Source of the DNA: Flavobacterium sp. MFBS3-15
GTDB lineage: Bacteria > Bacteroidota > Bacteroidia > Flavobacteriales > Flavobacteriaceae
DNA length: 64,000 bases
Assembly: GCF_026107645.2 (NCBI RefSeq)
Contig: NZ_JAPCHV010000002.1
Span: forward strand, 307,891-371,890
Direction of reading: 5' to 3'
This document shows positions 55,213 to 64,000 of this stretch, one piece after another. The stretch's first letter is position 1. Each line of letters begins with the position of its first letter. The notes under the pieces are model-generated. The model searched no databases, was not told the DNA's origin, and saw only the letters and a program-made list of their open reading frames with translations. Position numbers and translations under genes: made by a program.

Positions 55213-55296
55213 TTTGTGAGAGGCACAGGTCGATATAGCCGGTGACCTCACGCGCATCTGCAATCCAAAAAAGAGTTTCGGCAGCTAAAAATTCAC

Positions 55297-55304
55297 TACA
55301 TTTG
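55297..55304 (+). promoter_or_regulatory. -7 box abutting a start codon
   Basis: TACATTTG followed by GGC and ATG 55308; the transcript would be leaderless. Confidence 0.55.
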
Positions 55305-55307
55305 GGC

Positions 55308-55532
55308 ATGGATCCCATTTTTATAAAAATAGCCGACATTCGAGGCGGTGTACACTTTGTAAATATCAAACACATTTATGAGGTAGAGGAAGTAATGAAT
55401 GCAAAGGCTAAACTGACCCACATCAGGTACTATTCCATCCCCGACTGTAAAGGCCATGTAAATAAAGTTATTACAAAGGAATACGCCAACGCGGTGCTGG
55501 AACGCATCAACCAGCTGAAAGCGCAGCAATAA
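55308..55532 (+). CDS. Small hypothetical protein (74 residues)
   Basis: The protein begins MDPIFIKIADIRGGVHFVNI and ends LERINQLKAQQ. It is soluble, with a predicted beta-strand pair and a final helix. I do not recognise a family. The ATG at 55308 is chosen over an in-frame start at 55242 because the -7 box TACATTTG lies three bases before it and after the longer start; this implies a leaderless mRNA. Confidence 0.65.
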   Translation: MDPIFIKIADIRGGVHFVNIKHIYEVEEVMNAKAKLTHIRYYSIPDCKGHVNKVITKEYANAVLERINQLKAQQ

Positions 55533-55634
55533 GACAATAACGCCTATTGCCGCCTTACGTTTTTTATTTACATTTCATAAAATTTCAATCGTTTTTTTAC
55601 CGATTTGGCAAACCGCTAATTGGGCAGTTTTTCC

Positions 55635-55642
55635 TATATTTG
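55635..55642 (+). promoter_or_regulatory. -7 box for icd
   Basis: TATATTTG, about 100 bases before the icd ATG. The long leader between contains no recognised structure. Confidence 0.5.
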
Positions 55643-55697
55643 CGAGCCTTGCCTTACCAAATGCAGGGATGCAAACAAACACGATATAACTTAGTAA

Positions 55698-57971
<2,274 letters not shown>

Positions 57972-57992
57972 ATGATTCGTTTTTATGATACG

Positions 57993-58020
57993 AAGCCATC
58001 CGGAAGGGTGGCTTTTTTTT
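57993..58020 (+). terminator. icd terminator
   Basis: AAGCCATCC (57993-58001), loop GGAA, GGGTGGCTT (58006-58014, one G-T pair), then a T-run. Confidence 0.85.
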
Positions 58021-58054
58021 ATTACAGAAAAATTTTACACCTGACAATTAATCC

Positions 58055-58062
58055 TACATTTG
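58055..58062 (+). promoter_or_regulatory. -7 box for the Crp-like gene
   Basis: TACATTTG, 14 bases before ATG 58077. Confidence 0.6.
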
Positions 58063-58076
58063 CGGAAAGCATCAGT

Positions 58077-58652
58077 ATGTACATCAACCCTCAAAACCAG
58101 CTCGATAAAGCGACCGATACAGCTACCGCAAGGCTCATGCAGCTATTGATGGAAAATGGTTCGGAAATGTGCCTGAAAGCAGGTGAGCCGGCCATAAAGT
58201 CAGGGCAGCGTTGTGATTTCTTCTTTATTGTGGTTTCGGGTAGCTTCAGGGCATACAGGCTTTTGAATGACAAGGAAATGATCATAGGGTTCAGCTTTGC
58301 GGGCGATATCGATACCGCCCCTCATGCTTTTATCACCAATGCCCACAGTACGGAAACCATTGAGGCGATCGTGGACAGCGTTATCATCAAAATCCACCGC
58401 AGTACACTGGAACGCCTGAAGGGCACCTACCCGGAATTGAAGGATTTTATCGAGAACTTGCTCTCCCACTATATTGAAGTGCTGGTAAAGCGGCACATAG
58501 AGTTCAAGACCTACACGGCAGAGCAGCTGTACCATTCGTTGCATGCACGCCAGCCGGAGCAGGTAAAGCTCATTCCGCTGAAATACATTGCCTCCTATCT
58601 GGGCATTTCGCAGGAACGGTTGAGCCGCATTCGTTCGAAAACGGCCATTTGA
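58077..58652 (+). CDS. Crp/Fnr-family transcriptional regulator
   Basis: This 191-residue protein has a cyclic-nucleotide-type beta-barrel (about 15-115: GQRCDFFFIVVSGSFRAYRL, GFSFAGDIDTAPHAF) and a short C-terminal helix-turn-helix (YIASYLGISQERLSRIRSK). The length is usual for Bacteroidetes Crp/Fnr regulators. There are no cysteines arranged as an iron-sulfur ligand set. The ATG at 58077 lies after the promoter box. Effector and targets are unknown; the serine hydrolase gene 65 bases downstream has its own -7 box. Confidence 0.85.
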   Translation: MYINPQNQLDKATDTATARLMQLLMENGSEMCLKAGEPAIKSGQRCDFFFIVVSGSFRAYRLLNDKEMIIGFSFAGDIDTAPHAFITNAHSTETIEAIVDSVIIKIHRSTLERLKGTYPELKDFIENLLSHYIEVLVKRHIEFKTYTAEQLYHSLHARQPEQVKLIPLKYIASYLGISQERLSRIRSKTAI

Positions 58653-58684
58653 CTTAGGTCAATTTTTATTCATTTGGGATAAGA

Positions 58685-58692
58685 TACATTTG
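58685..58692 (+). promoter_or_regulatory. -7 box for the serine hydrolase gene
   Basis: TACATTTG, 25 bases before ATG 58718. Confidence 0.55.
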
Positions 58693-58717
58693 CGGCATCA
58701 ATCAAAAAAATCAAATC

Positions 58718-59842
58718 ATGAAGATCGCAAAATTAAGTACATTGCTATTATCACTGTTTATCGTTTCGTGCAACAGCGACGACACCAACTCCCAAACCAC
58801 TGACACCAAAGCCCTCGCTCAGGAAAAGCTGGATGCGGCACTGTCCAAATTCCCGGGACTGAGCCTGAGCGTAAAATCGGCCAACGAAAGCTACACCCTG
58901 GTCGCAGGAGATGCAGAAACTGACGAACAGACCATGCAGGCATCGTCGCTTCATTACATGCAAAGCATCTCCAAAACGTTTACGGCAGTAGCTGTACTGA
59001 AGCTAAAGGAAGAAGGCAGGATAAACCTTGATGCCAAGATAAACACCTATCTCCCGGCCTCTGTTTGCAATAACCTTGCAAATGGCAATATCATTACCGT
59101 AAGGCAGCTGCTTAACATGACATCGGGCCTGCCGGATTACATTGACAACGACCAGTTTTTTAACGATGTGCTTTCCGGCCCGCTGCCCATGCCAAGCGAG
59201 CAGGTACTTGGCTATGTATATGGCAAGCCTGCCAATTTTACACCGGGTACATCTTTCGGGTACAGTAACATCAATTACCACCTTCTTGCGCTGATCATTG
59301 ACAGCGTTACCGATAATGGCCACCGTAATTACATTACGACGAAAGTGATTAACGCAGCAGGGCTTGCTAATACGTACTACATTGCAGGCACTACCATGGC
59401 CGCCCCTACCGGCACTACGGCAAGCTATCTGGCAGATGGCTCGACCTTTACTGATGTAAGCGAACTGCAACTGGGTACAGTACAGTCATTCATTGGCGAT
59501 GACGGTATCGTTGCCACCACACAGGACATTACAGCCTTTTATTACAAGCTTTTGAAGGAAGGCACGCTGCTTACACCTGCTTCATTGGCCGAAATGAAAA
59601 CTACCGTAAGCTATCAGGGACAACCGATATACGGGCTTGGGCTTCATTTTTATAAAACACCTGAAGGAGTCCAGGCAATCGGCCATGACGGCAGCGGAGC
59701 CGGGGCAGCGGCCTATGCTTTTTACTTCCCCTCGAAAAACATGAGCGTTACGCTTTGCACCAATACAGGCACATTGATCGATGCTAATAAGGAAGCGCAG
59801 TTTATGGCACTGTGGCAGGAGATCTTGAATATATTATTGTAG
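58718..59842 (+). CDS. Serine hydrolase, beta-lactamase class C/esterase fold
   Basis: This 374-residue lipoprotein has the signal MKIAKLSTLLLSLFIVS then Cys18. Catalytic motifs are SISK (about residues 83-86), YSN in SFGYSNINYHLL (about 185) and HDG in IGHDGSGAGAAA near residue 325. This family covers class C beta-lactamases, D-peptidases and esterases; the HDG triad variant fits an esterase or peptidase at least as well as a beta-lactamase. It should act in the periplasm or at the surface. It lies downstream of a Crp-like regulator gene. Confidence 0.85.
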   Translation: MKIAKLSTLLLSLFIVSCNSDDTNSQTTDTKALAQEKLDAALSKFPGLSLSVKSANESYTLVAGDAETDEQTMQASSLHYMQSISKTFTAVAVLKLKEEGRINLDAKINTYLPASVCNNLANGNIITVRQLLNMTSGLPDYIDNDQFFNDVLSGPLPMPSEQVLGYVYGKPANFTPGTSFGYSNINYHLLALIIDSVTDNGHRNYITTKVINAAGLANTYYIAGTTMAAPTGTTASYLADGSTFTDVSELQLGTVQSFIGDDGIVATTQDITAFYYKLLKEGTLLTPASLAEMKTTVSYQGQPIYGLGLHFYKTPEGVQAIGHDGSGAGAAAYAFYFPSKNMSVTLCTNTGTLIDANKEAQFMALWQEILNILL

Positions 59843-59901
59843 TAGTTTCGATTGTTGTATTATTTTTCTGTAAATTCTGTAACAAGTGGCAATTTATATC
59901 G

Positions 59902-59918
59902 TCATAACAGCGTTATGA
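59902..59918 (+). promoter_or_regulatory. Perfect palindrome TCATAACAGCGTTATGA
   Basis: Seven-base half-sites TCATAAC and GTTATGA around AGC in the 213-base gap before the TonB receptor gene. It could be an operator; no regulator is assigned. Confidence 0.5.
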
Positions 59919-60055
59919 ACCCGAAAAAGAAAAATAAACTGTAAAAGTTACAGCATTTGGCGAAAATTGCATAAGCCTGCAACAATATAAATGCGCAACT
60001 TTGCAAACTAAATTCATCAATCAATCATCAACCCAAACGAACAAACAAAACAACC

Positions 60056-62434
60056 ATGATTTTACAACTGAAAGGATACGTCACGGTACTCCTGATCCTC
60101 TTTCTGGGCAATGCTCTTGCGCAGGAAAAATTCACGCTTAGCGGCACCATTGCCGATGGCAGCAGCAACGAAACGCTGATTGGTGCCAGCGTCTACATTA
60201 AGGAAATTGAAAAGAGCGTTGCCACCAATGAGTATGGCTTTTTCTCCATTTCGCTGCCGGCAGGCACTTACACAGTGCAGGTGAGCTACGTAAGCTTTGC
60301 GACTCAGGAAGAAACCATAGTACTGACAAGCAATGTGCGCAGGAACTTCAGCCTGGAACCAGGCAGCGAAGAACTTGAGGAGGTAATCGTAAACAGCGAC
60401 AGGCCCAGGGCAGAAATCCGCAAACCGGAGATGAGCGTCAACAGGCTCTCTGTACAGGAAATAAAGAAAATGCCGGTGGTACTGGGCGAAGTCGACGTAC
60501 TTAAGTCGATACTTACCCTACCCGGCGTAACCAATGCGGGCGAAGGCTCATCCGGCTTTAACGTGCGCGGTGGAGCCGCCGACCAAAACCTTATCCTGCT
60601 GGACGAGGCCACCATATTCAACTCCTCCCACCTGTTTGGTTTCTTTTCGGTTTTTAATTCGGACGCCATAAAAGACCTCAAACTCTATAAAGGCGGCATA
60701 CCTGCCCGCTACGGCGGCAGGGTATCTTCAGTACTGGACATTTACCAGAAAGAAGGTAACAATAAGGAATTCCACATGAACGGGGGCATCGGGCTGATCT
60801 CCAGCCGCCTCCTCGCTGAAGGGCCCATAGTAAAGGAACGCGGTTCGTTCCTTATAGGCGGGCGTGCCTCGTACGCGCACCTGTTCCTGAAGCTAACCGA
60901 CAATGAAAATTCCGCTTACTTTTACGATCTCAACACCAAGCTAAGCTACAAGCTAAACGACAATAATAATCTGTATCTCTCTGGTTACTTTGGGCGTGAC
61001 CTTTTTAACATCAATGAAAGCTTTAATAACATTTACGGCAATGCTGTAGTGAATTTACGCTGGAACCACCTGTTCAGCGACAAGCTGTTCTCAAACATGA
61101 GCATGATTTACAGCGATTATTATTATGGGCTGGAACTGGATTTTATCGGTTTCAACTGGGATTCGGGGATTAAGAACTTCAACTTCAAATATGACCTGAA
61201 GCATTACCTTTCGGATAAGTTTAAGCTCAATTACGGCCTTAACGCCATTTACTACGACTTCAATCCGGGCGAGATTACGCCAAACGGACCCGACTCTGCC
61301 GTAAACGCGGAAAAGCTGGAAAACAAGTACGCTGTAGAGCCTGCTTTTTATGTAGATGCCGAACACGAACTCGCAGAAAACCTGACGGTAAGCTATGGCC
61401 TGCGCTACAGCCTGTTTTACCGCATGGGCAGCCAGACGCTGAACACCTATGCCAACAACCAGCCGGTAACGTTTGACGAAGAGCTTAAAATTTACGAGAA
61501 GGCCGAGCCCACAGGTACGACGCACTACGGAAGCGGCGATGTGATAGCCAACTTTGGCAACCTGGAGCCGAGGGCAGCCATTTCCTACCAACTTAACGAT
61601 AACCAATCGGTGAAGGCAAGCTACAACCGCATGGCACAATACCTGCACCTGCTGTCGAACACCTCCTCCCCTACGCCGCTCGACGTTTGGGCGCCAAGCG
61701 ATAACTGGATAAAACCGCAATTACTGGACCAGGTGGCAGTGGGCTATTTCAGGAATTTTAAGGATGATACCTATAGCCTTGAGGTGGAGACATTCTTCAA
61801 AAAGATTAAGAACCGCATCGACTATATAGACGGCGCCAACCTGATTGCCAACAAAGCCATTGAGCAGGTGGTGCTGGCAGGCCGCTCAAGGGCTTACGGA
61901 CTCGAGGTATTATTCCGTAAAAACACGGGCAAGCTTACAGGATGGGTATCGTATACCTTATCACGCTCAGAGCAGCAAACACCGGGCAGGACTGCCGCAG
62001 AAACCGGCATCAATAATGGCGAATGGTATAAGACCGGATATGATAAGACTCATAACCTGTCGGTTACAGGGTCGTATGAACTATCGGACAAATGGTCGTT
62101 AGGGGCAATATTTGCATTACAGTCCGGACAGCCTGCTACGTACCCGAACGGGCAGTACCAGTATGGCGACATCGTGATACCCACCTTTGGGGCACGCAAC
62201 GAAGACCGCCTTCCCGCCTACCACCACCTTGACGTTTCGGCAACGTACACCCCTAAGCCGGAAAAGAAAAAAGGATGGCAGGGCGAATGGGTGTTCAGCA
62301 TCTACAACCTGTACAACAGGATGAATGCCGCCTCCATCAACTTCAGGCAGAATGAGGATACCGGCAGGAATGAGGCCTCAAGGCTATCCATTTTCGGGAT
62401 CATCCCAAGTGTGACGTACAATTTTAAATTTTAA
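60056..62434 (+). CDS. TonB-dependent outer-membrane receptor
   Basis: This 792-residue protein has a signal peptide (1-22), a carboxypeptidase-regulatory-like domain (about 26-105: LSGTIADGSSNETLIGASVY), a plug (about 115-235: SGFNVRGGAADQNLILLDEA, YKGGIPARYGGRVSSVL) and a 22-strand-type barrel ending in a terminal Phe (VTYNFKF). It takes up a ligand through the outer membrane with TonB energy. The lipoprotein gene that follows 6 bases later is DUF4249, a usual partner. The ligand is unknown. It differs from SusC, being shorter and without a SusD partner. Confidence 0.92.
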   Translation: MILQLKGYVTVLLILFLGNALAQEKFTLSGTIADGSSNETLIGASVYIKEIEKSVATNEYGFFSISLPAGTYTVQVSYVSFATQEETIVLTSNVRRNFSLEPGSEELEEVIVNSDRPRAEIRKPEMSVNRLSVQEIKKMPVVLGEVDVLKSILTLPGVTNAGEGSSGFNVRGGAADQNLILLDEATIFNSSHLFGFFSVFNSDAIKDLKLYKGGIPARYGGRVSSVLDIYQKEGNNKEFHMNGGIGLISSRLLAEGPIVKERGSFLIGGRASYAHLFLKLTDNENSAYFYDLNTKLSYKLNDNNNLYLSGYFGRDLFNINESFNNIYGNAVVNLRWNHLFSDKLFSNMSMIYSDYYYGLELDFIGFNWDSGIKNFNFKYDLKHYLSDKFKLNYGLNAIYYDFNPGEITPNGPDSAVNAEKLENKYAVEPAFYVDAEHELAENLTVSYGLRYSLFYRMGSQTLNTYANNQPVTFDEELKIYEKAEPTGTTHYGSGDVIANFGNLEPRAAISYQLNDNQSVKASYNRMAQYLHLLSNTSSPTPLDVWAPSDNWIKPQLLDQVAVGYFRNFKDDTYSLEVETFFKKIKNRIDYIDGANLIANKAIEQVVLAGRSRAYGLEVLFRKNTGKLTGWVSYTLSRSEQQTPGRTAAETGINNGEWYKTGYDKTHNLSVTGSYELSDKWSLGAIFALQSGQPATYPNGQYQYGDIVIPTFGARNEDRLPAYHHLDVSATYTPKPEKKKGWQGEWVFSIYNLYNRMNAASINFRQNEDTGRNEASRLSIFGIIPSVTYNFKF

Positions 62435-62440
62435 AGCATC

Positions 62441-63265
62441 ATGAAAAATTTCAAATATATAGCATTACTGTTCGTAGCAGCTTTCTTCGCTTCCTGCGAG
62501 GAAGTCATCGATGTCGACCTGAACACGGCAGCACCGCGACTGGTTATCGATGCATCCATCAACTGGATCAAGAGTACCGACGGCAGCCAGCAAACCATAA
62601 GGCTTACCACAACAACAGGCTATTACCAAAGCGAGGTCCCTGTGGTATCCGGTGCCACCGTTTTTGTGACAAACAGCACAGGCACAGTATTTAATTTTAC
62701 CGAAGAATTAGGCACGGGCAATTACAATTGCACCGACTTTTTGCCGCAAATTGGGGAAACGTATCTGCTTACCGTTATCCACGACGGGCAGACCTATACC
62801 GCTACCGATAAGCTCTATGCTACGCCGGACATTACCTACACAGTGCAGGACGATGAGGGCGGTTTCCTGAATGAGGATATTGAGGTACGCTTTTTTTACC
62901 AGGACAACGGCGCAGAAGACAACTGGTACATGTACCGGTTCGATACCGATGTTATGCCTTACCCGGATTATGATGCCATAGACGACCAGTTTTTCCAGGG
63001 AAATGAAATGTTTGGCATTTTCAGCCATGAAGACCTGGATCACGGCGATGTGCTTGGCATCAGGCTTTACGGAATCTCGCAACGTTACTATAATTACATG
63101 GAGCAGCTTATCGAGATTGCCGAAGGCGGCGCAGGCAGCGGGCCCTTCCAGACCGTTCCGGCCAATGTGCGTGGGAACATCGTGAACCAGACTACCGAAA
63201 GCAAATATGCCCTCGGCTACTTCAGGCTGGGCGAAGTGGACACGCTGGATTATACGATTCAGTAA
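62441..63265 (+). CDS. DUF4249 lipoprotein, partner of the TonB receptor
   Basis: This 274-residue lipoprotein has the signal MKNFKYIALLFVAAFFAS then Cys19. The mature part begins EEVIDVDLNTAAPRLVIDAS, typical of DUF4249, followed by immunoglobulin-like strands and FYQDNGAEDNWYMYRFD. DUF4249 proteins accompany small TonB receptors in Bacteroidetes and may bind the ligand at the surface. The gene shares a transcript with the receptor gene and has a terminator directly after it. Confidence 0.9.
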   Translation: MKNFKYIALLFVAAFFASCEEVIDVDLNTAAPRLVIDASINWIKSTDGSQQTIRLTTTTGYYQSEVPVVSGATVFVTNSTGTVFNFTEELGTGNYNCTDFLPQIGETYLLTVIHDGQTYTATDKLYATPDITYTVQDDEGGFLNEDIEVRFFYQDNGAEDNWYMYRFDTDVMPYPDYDAIDDQFFQGNEMFGIFSHEDLDHGDVLGIRLYGISQRYYNYMEQLIEIAEGGAGSGPFQTVPANVRGNIVNQTTESKYALGYFRLGEVDTLDYTIQ

Positions 63266-63284
63266 TTGTAAACTAAATAGAATC

Positions 63285-63307
63285 GCTCTCTCCGGAGGGC
63301 TTTTTTT
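63285..63307 (+). terminator. Terminator of the TonB receptor operon
   Basis: GCTCTC (63285-63290), loop TCCG, GAGGGC (63295-63300, one G-T pair), then seven T. Confidence 0.75.
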
Positions 63308-63800
63308 ATGCGATGGATTTTTGGAACGCATCCCTTGGCGTACCGTCATTTACGTAAATCACCCCGCAGTAGGCAAACCCGTTTTTCTTCAGGTAGTTCT
63401 GCATAGGCAGGTTGTCGTGGTGGGTATCGACACGGATGGTACCCGTTTTGGTAAAGGCAAAATCAAATGCGGCACGGGCTATTCCCTTCGCCCTGCGTCC
63501 CGAAGCCAGCCTGTGGATAACGCCGTAAGGCTCGTCGTTTAGCCATGCCCCGCCTTCTATGACATCGTAGGTGGGTTCAGGGTTATCGCCTGCAATGAAG
63601 CAGAAATAGCCCACAACCCCACCCTCGGAAATGCATACGAATCCGTGCCCGTTATTGATGTCATTCAGGATAACCTCCGCGGAAGGATAACCGTTGCCCC
63701 ACTGGGTCATGTTGCCGGTTTCGCGCATGATGAGGCGGGCTTCGTCGATGATGGGCATGATAGTATCCAGGTCTTGCGGGGTAGCGGGTTGTATGTGCAC
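63306..63800 (-). CDS. GNAT-family N-acetyltransferase
   Basis: This 164-residue protein starts MHIQPATPQDLDTIMPIIDE, with a beta strand VGYFCFIAGDN, the acetyl-CoA loop region IHRLASGRRAKGIARAAFDF and YLKKNGFAYCGVIYVNDG near the end. This is a typical GNAT. The substrate is unknown. The gene ends at the terminator of the TonB receptor operon. Confidence 0.85.
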   Translation of the reverse strand: MHIQPATPQDLDTIMPIIDEARLIMRETGNMTQWGNGYPSAEVILNDINNGHGFVCISEGGVVGYFCFIAGDNPEPTYDVIEGGAWLNDEPYGVIHRLASGRRAKGIARAAFDFAFTKTGTIRVDTHHDNLPMQNYLKKNGFAYCGVIYVNDGTPRDAFQKSIA

Positions 63801-63847
63801 AGTGTGATTTTTTGAATGACGAAAATAATGATTTAGAAGTTAAGTTA

Positions 63848-63880
63848 TACCGCAAAGTCACGCAAAGGAGACACAAAGAT
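63848..63880. repeat. CGCAAAG word repeat near the window end
   Basis: CCGCAAAGTCACGCAAAGGA followed by GACACAAAGATT: three degenerate copies of a (G/A)C-CAAAG word. A 62-codon frame reading through here is not credible as a gene, and I see nothing else in 63881-64000. Confidence 0.5.
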
Positions 63881-64000
63881 TCCTTTAGATTTGAAAGATT
63901 AAATTACCTCTTGATGATGATGTTTAAAAGAGGGGGTCCGGGGGAGACTGATAACTTAATAAGATTGTTCATATTTTTAAATAAAAAAAGAATGAGGTGA

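Noticed and set aside
58718..59842. Beta-lactamase resistance gene
   Set aside because: The SxxK/YSN motifs are shared by esterases and D-peptidases, and the third motif is HDG rather than KTG, so resistance cannot be claimed.
63812..64000. 62-codon frame at the window end
   Set aside because: It reads through the CGCAAAG word repeat and has no family resemblance.

Overview
The window is chromosomal DNA from a member of the Flavobacteriaceae, most likely Flavobacterium or a close relative. The evidence is the gliding-motility isomerase GldI, a type IX secretion sorting domain on the giant glycoside hydrolase, the TonB receptor/DUF4249 pair, monomeric NADP isocitrate dehydrogenase, many small flavobacterial families (DUF4834, DUF6705-like, DUF3820), and promoters of the Bacteroidetes type (-7 box TAnnTTTG) with almost no Shine-Dalgarno sequences. 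No phage, insertion sequence, CRISPR array, rRNA or tRNA gene was seen. This is mostly core chromosome with a few lineage-specific islands.

Layout. 0-5 kb, minus strand: ppk1 (cut by the window edge)-sixA, pdxH, rnz with a small partner, pyrB-pyrR. 5-12 kb: a 55-residue membrane lipoprotein, an ABC-F ATPase, a thioredoxin-fold lipoprotein, then the minus-strand run mnmA-hypothetical-tatD-tcdA and a MORN-like protein. 12-21.5 kb, minus: pyrG-yidC, then guaA, a triple-LysM protein, a LysM/ligand-binding fusion, osmC and a DUF3820 gene. 22-27 kb: an RHS-like exported protein, a small membrane protein, and five tandem paralogous lipoprotein genes separated by conserved hairpins. 27-31.6 kb: nrnA-gldI-cyclophilin/FKBP, a hypothetical gene and purM. 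31.9-36 kb: a 1377-residue GH81 beta-1,3-glucanase. 36-45 kb: purB, a KefF/KefB-like pair, a glycosyltransferase and a YfhO-like membrane protein. 45-54 kb: small operons (outer-membrane protein, acetyltransferase, CsaA-like, peroxiredoxin-like, second cyclophilin/FKBP fusion, methyltransferase, AraC regulator plus SDR). 54-64 kb: trmD, rplS, icd, a Crp-like regulator, a serine hydrolase, a TonB receptor/DUF4249 pair and an acetyltransferase.

How the genes work together. Nucleotide synthesis is over-represented (pyrB, pyrR, pyrG, guaA, purM, purB), and these genes share CAACA-rich sequence around their start codons. tRNA modification (mnmA, tcdA, trmD), envelope biogenesis (yidC, LysM proteins, isomerases) and polysaccharide use (GH81) are the other themes. 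I did not find a clearly new defence or mobile system. The best leads are a domain inside GH81 whose two halves are in swapped order, the CAACA leaders, the hairpin-separated lipoprotein array, promoters that abut start codons, and an ABC-F protein in which both halves of one ATP site look degenerate. Coordinates were read by eye; no alignments or folding programs were run.
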